Of a stretch of 49,586 nucleotides of DNA, positions 6,856 to 14,062 are shown piece by piece (within the stretch, counting starts at the first letter, position 1; each line of letters begins with the position of its first letter). Below the pieces are notes generated by a model. It worked only from the letters and a program-made list of their open reading frames with translations, was not told where the DNA came from and did not search any database. The stretch comes from Oscillospiraceae bacterium (GTDB taxonomy: Bacteria; Bacillota; Clostridia; Oscillospirales; Acutalibacteraceae), in assembly GCA_031270605.1 (NCBI GenBank), contig JAISXG010000101.1, positions 1 to 49,586 of the forward strand. The letters are read 5' to 3'. Made by a program: the position numbers and the translations under genes.

Positions 6856-7826
6856 CGCGAATCCTCTTTGAACATTTCCGTCAATGAGAGTAGCGCCGCC
6901 GAAAGTTTACGGGCCGTGTCTGCATTGCCCTGGGCGCCAACATCCGCAATAATATCCTGCATGGCCTGTATGTTATGCTGCACCTCGTCAAAGTAGAAAG
7001 AGAAGCGAGTGACATTAGGATCAGCGGCAACCTTAACCTGCTTTTCCATTTCTGAAAGCCGCTCAACAGCTTTCGCGCGCTCATCCTTGAGCACCTTCAA
7101 TTCATTCTGAACCTGCTCGCGGGCTTCTTTTTTTGCCGCCTTTTCCGCTGCGGCAATGGCTTTCTGTTTATCCTTCTCTATCTCAACGGTTTGTTTTTTC
7201 AGCTTGTCAATCTCTTCTTGTAGGGCATCTAGTTCTTGCGATTCTGCCGGCACGGTTTCCGACTCTGCATTTTCAAGCTCTTCCTTTAACCGCTCAACTT
7301 CATCCTTGAGGGCGGTAATCTCTTCGGAATCCTCTTCGCTCGGCGCCGACAGCTGTTCTTTCAGGCTGTCCCGCTCTTCTGTGAGCATGGAAAGCTGCTC
7401 GCAGGCGGCCGTATATTTTTTGGTAAGCTCCTGCATCTGCCGCGTGCTCATGTTTTCCACGTCGTTATTCTCAAGCACTTCCTCCCGTTCATGCCACGGG
7501 ATTTCCGAGAGCATACGCAGTTTTTCAATGCCCAACTTTGCATTTGACTGCAAAAACGTGCCGCCGAGCCGCTCAAGCACTGCAATGTAGTTATACGCCT
7601 GACGCTGTTTCAGTCCTACCATTTTTTCGGTATAATCTTCAAAATTTTCAAAACCCAGTTCTGTGTAGAGCTCTTCATCACGCATACGCTTGAGACCTTT
7701 ACAGAAATTGAGCATTGCAGTCGCCGCGGCTTCCGCATCGGCCATAATCTCATAGTGCAGCTTGACAGCGTCCTGCTGTGTGGTGGTAAGGTTTTTGTTC
7801 ATGTCAAAGATAACAATTTCAGCCAT
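6852..7826 (-). CDS. Phage coiled-coil protein, DUF3102-like
   Basis: A 324-residue protein. Residues 1-130 resemble DUF3102 (KLHYEIMADAEAAATAMLNF, GLKRMRDE, GFENFEDYTEK, KQRQAYNYIAVLERLG), a phage module with a ParB-C/KorB-like helical pattern. A long acidic coiled coil (about 140-285) and a short C-terminal helical part follow. The start is set at ATG 7826 (MAEIVIFDM) with AAAGGAG 11 bases upstream; a longer frame overlaps the previous gene. It may be a DNA-binding or partition-like accessory protein. Function unproven. Confidence 0.7.
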   Translation of the reverse strand: MAEIVIFDMNKNLTTTQQDAVKLHYEIMADAEAAATAMLNFCKGLKRMRDEELYTELGFENFEDYTEKMVGLKQRQAYNYIAVLERLGGTFLQSNAKLGIEKLRMLSEIPWHEREEVLENNDVENMSTRQMQELTKKYTAACEQLSMLTEERDSLKEQLSAPSEEDSEEITALKDEVERLKEELENAESETVPAESQELDALQEEIDKLKKQTVEIEKDKQKAIAAAEKAAKKEAREQVQNELKVLKDERAKAVERLSEMEKQVKVAADPNVTRFSFYFDEVQHNIQAMQDIIADVGAQGNADTARKLSAALLSLTEMFKEDSR

Positions 7827-7842
7827 AATTCTTTTTTCTCCT

Positions 7843-9477
7843 TTATACGGCCGGTGCACTGGCCACTTTTTTATTCTGTTTGGTTTTTGGGGCTTCCAGC
7901 TCTTCCTGCCACTTGTCAGCAAAAGCTTTAACCCCCGCTGTCATTGCGCAATTGCCTTTTCCCCGGCACTGTCTGATTTTGCCCTCTTTACTCAATTCTA
8001 ATGTGTAATATGGAATGTTAGGGTTGCTGACTTTTCGTATAAACAAGATTATCAGTTCACCTTTGATATAGCTGTCGGCATAATCTGTGTATACGCAATG
8101 TCCGAGGGTTTTGCCCTCCACAAACAATTCCCGCTTGCCGGCGGCAGGCCTGATGAGCAATGTGCCATCCGTGTATTCATATTTTTTCGCCAGCCGTTTG
8201 CATTTGACTGCAAAAGCCGCATCGATTTCGGCTGCTGCCTTCATTTCTTTTTCTGCTTTGATTTCGGCTAGCATTGCAGTGTTTTGCGCATGGGCCTGCA
8301 CAAAATCCTGCGGGTATAAAATGCTTTTCTGCTTGAGGTCAAGCTTCAGCTGCTGGCATTGCCTGATGTAATCAACATAATCGCCAAACGATGCATAACC
8401 CTTTTTTGTTTTTGTGATTTTATTGGTGTACTGCCTTAGTTTCGTTACGCTCGCATACTTCAAAAGCAAACTTAGATCCTTCGGGCTGTCATGCGTGGTC
8501 ATTTTTTCGTTGATCCATTCAATATCTGCAGGATTCAGAATGCCGAATTTATAGGCAAGCTGATAAGCTGCCATTTCCCGCAGTGATTTTTTTGCGTAGG
8601 CCCGCACACCGGATTTGTCGAGATTCAGCGCTTCTGCAACCGTGGTTTTTTTCCAGTCCACCACCGGCGATGCTCCGTTTTTATATCTGCTTATTTTTTC
8701 CTCGACTACTTTAATAAAGCCTTGTTTAATAAGCCGCTCAACCAAAACAGGATGTTTCGCATATAAGGCGAAAAACTTGCCCATAAGCTGAGGCTTCTTT
8801 ATTTTCATAGAATTACTTATTGGGCAATATCGAAAAAAAGTATTTTGGAGCGTTTCCGGTGTGCAGTCCATGCAATAGGTTTTGTAAGTCACGGAACCCC
8901 AGAAGTTTTGAGGATTGCCCGGCTCCGGAATGCTTGCCATTGGGATCCACTGATAGCCATAGTTATAAACATACGATTTTCTAAAAGTGATCGCTTGTCC
9001 CTCATTGAAATACATGATGTATTGCGGGTCATATTTGGTTTGCACATTGTGGTAGTCCTTTGTATAATCTCTAGCGCAAAAGGCGGCGCTGACAACAATG
9101 CCCCCGTCTGGCATGGGCTGCAGCACCATGATATACGCATCGTCCCAAAGCTTCTTGTGTCCCCGCCCGGCATCCTTGAAAACAACACGGCTCCGGCAGT
9201 TGGGACAGAAGCCTTTATCGTTGTGCCTGTGCTGCTCGTTTTCGCTGTCCTCCCATGTGTAGGTTTGCATAGCGGATGTTGACAGTACCGATTCCGTGTT
9301 GCAGTGGGTGCAGTAACCATAGCGCACACCGTTCACACGGCGAGTAAACAAATACTTGCTGTAGCCCAGTGGGTTTTCATTCGCCCATTCGTTAATATTG
9401 GCCGGCAGGGGTGGCAACATGTCAAAGACTTTCTTCATTAAGGCATTTTCTGCCTTGGTGTCTCTTTTCTTTCCCAT
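7843..9477 (-). CDS. PcfJ-like protein
   Basis: A 544-residue protein. The N-terminal third carries zinc-binding pairs (YCTHC...FCPNC, about residues 55-95, and CMDC). The C-terminal part has the PcfJ core: GKTLGHCVYTDYADSYIKGE, then ILFIRK...PYYTLEL and QCRGKGN. PcfJ and its partner PcfK are named from the conjugative plasmid pCF10 and occur in plasmids, ICEs and phages; their biochemical role is unknown. ATG 9477 is preferred over the GTG at 9492 because GAGGGG lies seven bases upstream. Confidence 0.8.
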   Translation of the reverse strand: MGKKRDTKAENALMKKVFDMLPPLPANINEWANENPLGYSKYLFTRRVNGVRYGYCTHCNTESVLSTSAMQTYTWEDSENEQHRHNDKGFCPNCRSRVVFKDAGRGHKKLWDDAYIMVLQPMPDGGIVVSAAFCARDYTKDYHNVQTKYDPQYIMYFNEGQAITFRKSYVYNYGYQWIPMASIPEPGNPQNFWGSVTYKTYCMDCTPETLQNTFFRYCPISNSMKIKKPQLMGKFFALYAKHPVLVERLIKQGFIKVVEEKISRYKNGASPVVDWKKTTVAEALNLDKSGVRAYAKKSLREMAAYQLAYKFGILNPADIEWINEKMTTHDSPKDLSLLLKYASVTKLRQYTNKITKTKKGYASFGDYVDYIRQCQQLKLDLKQKSILYPQDFVQAHAQNTAMLAEIKAEKEMKAAAEIDAAFAVKCKRLAKKYEYTDGTLLIRPAAGKRELFVEGKTLGHCVYTDYADSYIKGELIILFIRKVSNPNIPYYTLELSKEGKIRQCRGKGNCAMTAGVKAFADKWQEELEAPKTKQNKKVASAPAV

Positions 9478-9488
9478 GACCGTACCCC

Positions 9489-9809
9489 TCACAGAAAGTC
9501 CGCAAGGTTGATGGTTTTCGATTTCGGTTTTTCAGCAAGAGAATCAACCCCGAAATACTCACGCACCCATGCAAACACCGTTTCATTGTCCACCATTGCC
9601 ATATTGTTTTGGGCCTGCTTTTTCGCGTTACTGGTCACTTTTGCAAGGCACTCTTTGAGGGATTTCCCTGCGGTGAGAACCTGTCCGGCCGCCGCATCGG
9701 TCTTAATAACCTCCTGTATCAGGTATTCTGCTATGTATTTTCCGTTCTGTCCGATACTCTCAGCTTCTTTATCAATTTTTGCAATTGCTTGCTGGATTAA
9801 CTCTGACAT
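9489..9809 (-). CDS. PcfK-like protein
   Basis: A 106-residue protein with the PcfK layout: helical N-terminus (IQQAIAKIDKEAE), TAGKSLKECLAKVTSNAKKQA in the centre and a DNETVFAWVREYFGV motif near the end. It is immediately followed by the PcfJ-like gene, the usual pair. The ATG directly abuts the upstream TAA, with GGAGG just before it. Function unknown, but the pair consistently tracks with replication/mobilisation genes. Confidence 0.8.
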   Translation of the reverse strand: MSELIQQAIAKIDKEAESIGQNGKYIAEYLIQEVIKTDAAAGQVLTAGKSLKECLAKVTSNAKKQAQNNMAMVDNETVFAWVREYFGVDSLAEKPKSKTINLADFL

Positions 9810-10168
9810 TTAAAAAACCTCCAGTTTCGTTTTTCCGCGCTTAAAATTGTCCCACGACTTGCATTTCGAGCAGTGCCGTCCTGCTTCTGAATCCTCCGGC
9901 CCATATTGGCATATGATACACAATCCGAGACCGGGATGATCAATAACATGTTGTTGCGCTTTCTTTTTTTGTCAAGTGCTGCCCACTTCTTTTGTGCCTG
10001 CCACTTGCGCATCTGACAGCAGCGGCCACAAATATCAGCCTTTTGCCGCTCATAAAAGGTATTCCCGCAGCGGCGGCAAATCTGTTCCTGAATCCGGGCA
10101 AATGATGTGCAGCTATCGCAGTCTGTCTCTTTTGCCCGGCATCCTTTGACAGCATCCCAATGTAGCCG
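9810..10168 (-). pseudogene. Frameshifted zinc-ribbon phage protein
   Basis: Two leftward frames together encode one recognisable Cys-rich protein. From 10168 to about 9970 the frame reads ...CRAKETDCDSC...ICRRCG...ICGRCCQMRKWQ. After a run of seven A's on the coding strand (near 9965) the sense continues one frame over as ...GLCIICQYGPED...HCSKCKSWDNFKRG and stops at 9812-9810, abutting pcfK. The first frame also has no usable start codon, as if joined to the Myb-like gene upstream by another shift. It is either a decayed gene, an assembly error at the A-run, or a programmed shift. Confidence 0.6.
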
Positions 10169-10337
10169 TCATATATTCGCTGCTTGAGAGCATGCTTCCC
10201 AAACCTAACCGTTTTGCCTTTATGCTTACGGCGTTAAAGGAGCGTCCAAGATTTCTTGCAATTTGCGGGATTGTCTTCTCGCCCCAGTGTTCTTGTAAAT
10301 ATTCAAGCTCTTGTACAGACCAGTCTTTTCCTCTCAT
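10113..10337 (-). CDS. Myb/GcrA-like HTH phage protein, C-terminus probably frameshifted
   Basis: The first 50 residues form a compact SANT/Myb-like HTH: WSVQELEYLQEHWGEKTIP, then IARNLGRSFNAVSIKAKRLGLG, as in many phage DNA-binding proteins. After about residue 56 the sequence (TATLGCCQRMPGKRDRLR) looks like an out-of-frame reading, because the +1 frame over the same bases encodes the Cys-rich protein. CGGAGG precedes the ATG by 12 bases. Probably a DNA-binding regulator. Confidence 0.65.
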   Translation of the reverse strand: MRGKDWSVQELEYLQEHWGEKTIPQIARNLGRSFNAVSIKAKRLGLGSMLSSSEYMTATLGCCQRMPGKRDRLR

Positions 10338-10343
10338 TGTTTA

Positions 10344-11285
10344 TCAAGACCTCCGCTCATCACAATAATCCTCCGTCAGCCAATCATCCGCTTTCCACGG
10401 CGGGGCCTGTCCGTCCATGCGATACATAACTACGCTCACATACCAGTGGCCGTTATACACGTTATACCGGGCATAGCATCGCAAGAAGCGATACCCTTTA
10501 TATCGCCGTTCCCAATATGCACGATCATCAACCCGGTCCTTTGCCATCCGCTCAACAGTATAAGCGGATATTTTGCCATCCTTCGGCGGCGGGACCGCGG
10601 GCTGCTCCAGATTCCGCGAATAGCTGAATCGCTTTGTCCCCTGTGGATCTTTTGACATATAAATCGCGGCGGCCTCCGGTCCGAACTTGTCAGGCTGAAA
10701 ATTGTTGCAGTTGGTGCGCACACCGTTTGTCCACATGGATTCCAGCAGCTTTGCGTCAAGCCCGCCTGTGAGAAACAAGTGAAAATGCCAATTCGCGCGG
10801 CCGGCATATCGCCCGGTCTTATAGGTCTGCTTTTCAATTGCATAAATGTATCTGAACGGGGCTTCCAACTTTTCAATTTTTGCTTTCAACTCTTTTACGG
10901 AATCTGCAAGAAACTTGTTGCCAGGCATCTGCTTCGCTGCGGCATTCGCCTCTGTCAAATCCTTTTTGAGCTTTTTTGCTTCTGATGCCCGTCTTGTTTT
11001 CACCCGGCGCAAATAATTCACAATATCGCGGCGGGCCTGCTTTTCATCTTGCGGCGCCAGCGCCGGCGCATATGTTGGGTGCATGATGTAATCTGTTGTA
11101 TCAAAATTTGCATTGGCAAGCCTTATGAATTTTTTGACCGCCATTGTGTCATTGTACTTCTGCTGTTCCGCCGTGGATGGCTTTGACTTCTGGGCGCGCG
11201 TCGGCATCTTGCAGCCGTCTGCAAAAACGGGGTAAAAGTCAGCCTCCAGCAGCGGCCCGGAAAACGTCCGCTTCTCTCGCTGCAC
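10344..11285 (-). CDS. Rolling-circle-type replication protein, HUH Rep (ORF2/G2P-like)
   Basis: A 313-residue protein. The expected Rep motifs occur in order: a motif-1-like strand (DTTDYIMHPTYAP), a basic helical stretch (RRDIVNYLRRVKTRR), APFRYIYAIEK, the metal-binding motif HFHLF within ANWHFHLFLTGG, and a motif-3 helix AAAIYMSKDP. These nick-and-join enzymes start rolling-circle replication in plasmids and small phages. The start is GTG at 11285 with AAGGGG seven bases upstream, overlapping the upstream gene's end. The catalytic Tyr is probably one of those in AIYMSK or nearby; this is not certain. Confidence 0.65.
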   Translation of the reverse strand: MQREKRTFSGPLLEADFYPVFADGCKMPTRAQKSKPSTAEQQKYNDTMAVKKFIRLANANFDTTDYIMHPTYAPALAPQDEKQARRDIVNYLRRVKTRRASEAKKLKKDLTEANAAAKQMPGNKFLADSVKELKAKIEKLEAPFRYIYAIEKQTYKTGRYAGRANWHFHLFLTGGLDAKLLESMWTNGVRTNCNNFQPDKFGPEAAAIYMSKDPQGTKRFSYSRNLEQPAVPPPKDGKISAYTVERMAKDRVDDRAYWERRYKGYRFLRCYARYNVYNGHWYVSVVMYRMDGQAPPWKADDWLTEDYCDERRS

Positions 11286-11289
11286 AATG

Positions 11290-11694
11290 TCACCCCTTAC
11301 TGTCCTTGTGGTATTGATTGTTAACATGATTTGCAAAAGTAAAGACGGCATTATAGAGCGACGTGCGCAAATAGGCCTTTTTGCTCTTGATTTCATAGGG
11401 AACACTGTTGAAACAGTTCACAACATATTCAATATGCTCTGCCCGCAGCTCCCGGAATACTTCCTGCGCCATGCGAACGGCAATAGTCGAACCGGCAATA
11501 TGTATTTCGCTTGCAGGGTTGAGCATCAGCACCTCCGTGATGATCAGGACAATTTCCCTGTATTGCTCCGCATCCCCGGATTTGTTCAGGCAGTCAAATT
11601 CAATCTGCTCATATACCTCAGCGAGGACTTCCCGAAAGGATTTGATTGGATTTGATTTTTCTTGCGGATAAATTTTGTTATCTATTTTTTCCAT
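11290..11694 (-). CDS. DUF6017-like replication-associated protein
   Basis: A 134-residue protein resembling the DUF6017 domain normally found at the C-terminus of RepA-like initiators of Firmicutes plasmids and ICEs: a VYEQIEFDCL start, a DAEQYREIVLIITEVLMLNP helix, RAEHIEYVVNCFN and KKAYLRTSLYNA. Here it stands alone, without the N-terminal initiator HTH. ATG 11694 has AAAGGAG nine bases upstream. It is coupled to the Rep gene that follows, which supports a replication role. Confidence 0.65.
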   Translation of the reverse strand: MEKIDNKIYPQEKSNPIKSFREVLAEVYEQIEFDCLNKSGDAEQYREIVLIITEVLMLNPASEIHIAGSTIAVRMAQEVFRELRAEHIEYVVNCFNSVPYEIKSKKAYLRTSLYNAVFTFANHVNNQYHKDSKG

Positions 11695-11772
11695 GGGCGG
11701 CAACTCCTTTAACGTCAAGTGTTTTCAAATTCTCGCCCTGATTGCAATCGTTGACAAGATACTATGCAATAC

Positions 11773-11808
11773 AAGGCCGCAAACGGCTGCAAGGCCGCAA
11801 ACGGCTGC
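11773..11808. repeat. Two 18-bp direct repeats upstream of the replication genes
   Basis: AAGGCCGCAAACGGCTGC occurs twice back to back (11773-11790, 11791-11808), followed by a partial third copy (AAAGCCGC). Each unit contains a small dyad (GCCG...CGGC). Placement about 80 bases before the DUF6017/Rep genes suggests iteron-like protein-binding sites, either an origin or an operator. Confidence 0.6.
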
Positions 11809-11825
11809 AAAGCCGCTCAATTTTC

Positions 11826-11854
11826 TTGACATTCTGCCGCTCCTGTGATATACT
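11826..11854 (+). promoter_or_regulatory. Strong promoter inside a long dyad
   Basis: TTGACA (11826-11831), 17 bases, TATACT (11849-11854). The arms TGCCGCTCC (11835-11843) and GGAGCGGCA (11869-11877) are exact complements and are centred on the -10/+1 region, so a dimeric regulator could cover the promoter. It points away from the replication genes. Confidence 0.7.
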
Positions 11855-11879
11855 ATATATGTACTTATGGAGCGGCAAA

Positions 11880-11942
11880 ATGTCTGATTCCACGGTCTGC
11901 CTAATTGCAGTTAGGCAGGCTATTTTTTTTGCTCGTTTTTGA
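11880..11942 (+). CDS. Possible 20-aa peptide on a short transcript
   Basis: ATG 11880 has GGAG eight bases upstream and opens a short frame (MSDSTVCLIAV... with a hydrophobic/aromatic end) stopping at 11942. The intrinsic terminator lies inside this frame, so the full peptide would be made only from read-through transcripts. It may therefore be a leader peptide, a type I toxin-like peptide, or chance coding over a small RNA. Confidence 0.3.
   Translation: MSDSTVCLIAVRQAIFFARF
11897..11930 (+). terminator. Intrinsic terminator of a short rightward transcript
   Basis: CTGCCTAA (11897-11904), loop TTGCAG, TTAGGCAG (11911-11918), then TTTTTTTT (11923-11930). Together with the promoter it bounds a transcript of about 70 nt. 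It overlaps the 3' end of the convergent membrane-protein gene. Confidence 0.75.
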
Positions 11943-12237
11943 TTTTTAAGGTACGTTGGAATTTGAGGATTTCAAGCATGTCTTTTCCTGTATATATAAT
12001 TGTATATATAATAAATGGGAGAAAAGGGAAAAACGCTTCGGCGCCGATTGCCGGAGAAGAGGCACGCCACTTGTCGGCAAGAATGAACATGTACGGGGTG
12101 AGGCCCCAGCACAGGCCAACAAAAAATGTGGCAATCATCACCTTAACGGAATGCGGGATTTTTATTTTTGTCCTCTTTTTCTGCTGCGGCGCGGGCAGGG
12201 TGATTTGAAGGATATATACTGCTTCATTTTCTAACAT
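11920..12237 (-). CDS. Small membrane protein, two predicted spans, 105 aa
   Basis: Hydrophilic N-terminus, then two hydrophobic segments (about VMIATFFVGLCWGLTPYMFI and FFPFLPFIIYTIIY) and a basic tail (KIKNEQKK). ATG 12237 has AAAGGAG eight bases upstream. Its end overlaps the terminator of the convergent small transcript, so antisense effects are possible. No family recognised. Confidence 0.6.
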   Translation of the reverse strand: MLENEAVYILQITLPAPQQKKRTKIKIPHSVKVMIATFFVGLCWGLTPYMFILADKWRASSPAIGAEAFFPFLPFIIYTIIYTGKDMLEILKFQRTLKIKNEQKK

Positions 12238-12342
12238 TTTAAATACTCCTTTATTTTTTTGCAAATAATATATTATGGGTATGTTTTATGTGGCGGATGC
12301 CGGGCAGTTCGGCGCTTGTTTCACTTCCTTTTTTTCCATTTA

Positions 12343-12711
12343 TCAGGGTGAAGGGGTAAACTGCATCTGTTCCTGGCAGATGTTTTGCCATTCCCAGTGC
12401 TTGCCGCGCAATCTTCCGTAATAAATGCGCTCTGCAATAAAAAATCCCTCTTTATAGACATGTCCGTGTTTGGTTGTTTTTTCTACGTCCATATAATAAC
12501 CTTCAATATGAACCTTTGCTTGTTTAGGCAGTCGGCAAGCCTTTATGGCAAGGTCAGAATAAGCTTTAATAACCGGCCTTACTGTTGCTTGATTTCCACA
12601 TTCTACAACGAGTTCAAATCTGCAGGTTTCGTGTCCGTATATTGTGGACATCAGCGATGGGGTTTCCGGCAAAGCTCCGGTAAAGCATACGGTGTTTGTG
12701 TTGTCTGTCAT
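12343..12711 (-). CDS. Phage protein, possibly OB-fold/SSB-like
   Basis: A 122-residue protein whose strand-rich pattern (FTGALPETPSLMSTIYGHETCRFELVVEC..., then KVHIEGYYMDVEKTT and FFIAERI) is reminiscent of OB-fold single-strand binding proteins in replication regions. No diagnostic motif, so this stays tentative. Two ATGs (12714, 12711) follow GGGAGG; 12711 has the better spacing and overlaps the previous stop. Confidence 0.5.
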   Translation of the reverse strand: MTDNTNTVCFTGALPETPSLMSTIYGHETCRFELVVECGNQATVRPVIKAYSDLAIKACRLPKQAKVHIEGYYMDVEKTTKHGHVYKEGFFIAERIYYGRLRGKHWEWQNICQEQMQFTPSP

Positions 12712-13073
12712 CATAATTCCTCCCGTTCTCTGGTTTTTAGTCGTACTTCTTCGGCAGCCGTCTTTTCGGCCAGGCAATACGGGCAGCGGCCTTCCGCCCA
12801 GTTTTCACGGTAGATTCCAAAACAGATTTCGCACTCAAAAGCATCATATTCGCCGTCTGCAAGCATAATCATCATTTTTCTGTATAAGTACTGCAGCTCC
12901 AAAAGATATTCCTTACTGTAGGCAATCTGTTTGCTTTCAGTGAGGATATCAACAATCTCTTTACGCGATACCAATATCGCCTCATTATCCTTCTTTCTGC
13001 TGCCCTTGTTCAGCCATTCGGCGCGGGGCGCGGATCGGAGCCGCCGGATCAACGCTTCTAACTTGTTATACAT
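12711..13073 (-). CDS. Small phage protein with zinc-ribbon cysteines, 120 aa
   Basis: A basic helical N-terminus (MYNKLEALIRRLRS), a central helical stretch, then CEICFGIYRENWAEGRCPYC (about residues 79-98), a two-CxxC zinc ribbon, and a charged tail. ATG 13073 has AGGAGG upstream inside the preceding gene. Function unknown. Confidence 0.6.
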   Translation of the reverse strand: MYNKLEALIRRLRSAPRAEWLNKGSRKKDNEAILVSRKEIVDILTESKQIAYSKEYLLELQYLYRKMMIMLADGEYDAFECEICFGIYRENWAEGRCPYCLAEKTAAEEVRLKTREREEL

Positions 13074-13323
13074 TTTCTTCCTCCTGCGGCGCCTCCATCC
13101 TTCCGTACGGCCTGCGCTGTTTAATATTTTCGCAAAATGCAAATTCGTTGTTGAGCCGGCCGATCGGGTAAATTCGTCCGCATTCGTCGCATTGCAATGT
13201 TATCTCATAGTTATACCCGCTTCCTCCTCCCTTGATGCTGTCCCTGTCGCAGCCGTCAAAGCTGACAAGCAGATCAAGGGAACCGCGGCAGTCTGTGCAT
13301 TTGAGCTTACGTTCGTCCTTCAT
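13066..13323 (-). CDS. Zinc-ribbon phage protein, 85 aa
   Basis: CTDC near the N-terminus (residues 9-12) and CDEC (about 45-48) can bind one zinc; a further lone Cys occurs in AFCENI. A Gly-rich loop lies between the knuckles. Overlaps the following gene by eight bases. Function unknown. Confidence 0.6.
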   Translation of the reverse strand: MKDERKLKCTDCRGSLDLLVSFDGCDRDSIKGGGSGYNYEITLQCDECGRIYPIGRLNNEFAFCENIKQRRPYGRMEAPQEEENV

Positions 13324-13352
13324 AAAATCATCCTTTCCGTGACCTTCTGTTA

Positions 13353-13784
13353 CTATTCTTTCAGTTGCGCCTTAGTGGTTTCCGTGCGCTCAATCTTGAT
13401 TTTACCGCCGCTGGTTGTTGATATTTTGGCGCGGGTGCGGCCGTTGAGCTGCACCGTTGCGCTGACAATCACGTCATGCACAATCAAGCTGACCATGTTG
13501 CAAAGCGTTTCAATAGCGCTCTGATTCTGGACAGGCTCAAAACCGTATTTCTCGGCGACATCGCCGAACAACTCCTGCACCCGCTTTGTGCCCTTTTCAA
13601 TCTGCTTTGCAATCCGTGCGGCCGTCTCCGCTTCCGGGCAGGTGCATTTTTTTGTCACATGGGCATTGCGTTTTTCCTGTGTTTCGTATTCCGGCATGTT
13701 GATAAAATAGGTTTGTCCGCAATATTCACAAATGCCGTATTCATACTTCGCGCCGGTGCTTTCATTTTCGTTTTTCACTTTCAT
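13353..13784 (-). CDS. Phage protein with N-terminal zinc ribbon, 143 aa
   Basis: CEYCGQTYF...CTCPEAE (residues about 19-50) looks like a zinc ribbon, followed by a helix (RIAKQIEKGTKRVQELF) and a strand-rich C-terminus (VSATVQLNGRTRAKISTT). The pattern recurs in Clostridial phages. The ATG overlaps the stop of the 39-residue gene upstream (GTTGATG); the AGGAG is only three bases away, so coupling is likely to drive translation. Confidence 0.65.
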   Translation of the reverse strand: MKVKNENESTGAKYEYGICEYCGQTYFINMPEYETQEKRNAHVTKKCTCPEAETAARIAKQIEKGTKRVQELFGDVAEKYGFEPVQNQSAIETLCNMVSLIVHDVIVSATVQLNGRTRAKISTTSGGKIKIERTETTKAQLKE

Positions 13785-13903
13785 CAACTCCTGTGTTTAT
13801 TGATATAATCCATTGCCGACCAATACTTCAATCCTATTGCCTGCTTCCCATTTTGAACTTGCAAGATGTATTGCATAGCTTTTTTAACTGTCCACTTGCT
13901 CAT
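13784..13903 (-). CDS. Small phage protein, 39 aa
   Basis: Starts MSKWTVKKAMQYILQ and ends INKHRS. AAAGGAG lies seven bases before the ATG and the stop overlaps the next start, so this is a well-signalled gene despite its size. The helix-rich, basic pattern could be a small HTH fragment. Function unknown. Confidence 0.6.
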   Translation of the reverse strand: MSKWTVKKAMQYILQVQNGKQAIGLKYWSAMDYINKHRS

Positions 13904-13926
13904 TTTTACTCCTTTCTTTTTTCACT

Positions 13927-14030
13927 CACACAGCGCAGAGAACGTGTTTTCTGCCAAACCGTATCGATAAGGCCGGGAAATTATCCGACTCAACGTCATT
14001 TTTGATTTAGGCCGTTATCTGCGCTGTGTG
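13927..14030 (-). ncRNA. Candidate structured RNA element / long-range hairpin in 5' leader
   Basis: CACACAGCGCAGA (13927-13939) pairs perfectly with TCTGCGCTGTGTG (14018-14030), and the stem continues with one mismatch into AACG/CGTT (17 of 18 pairs). The 68 enclosed bases contain smaller hairpins on the leftward strand (GAC-GTTGA-GTC; GATAA...TTATC). The element ends 16 bases before the Shine-Dalgarno of the 39-residue gene, so it could act as a leader regulator, or alternatively as a protein-binding or recombination dyad. No known riboswitch recognised. Confidence 0.45.
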
Positions 14031-14062
14031 TATCTTATCCGCCGAAGCGGGTTTTGCCTGTG

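Noticed and set aside
12290-12340. 17-codon frame (MEKKEV...) between two early genes
   Set aside because: Very short, no distinct Shine-Dalgarno of its own and no family resemblance; cannot be told from chance.
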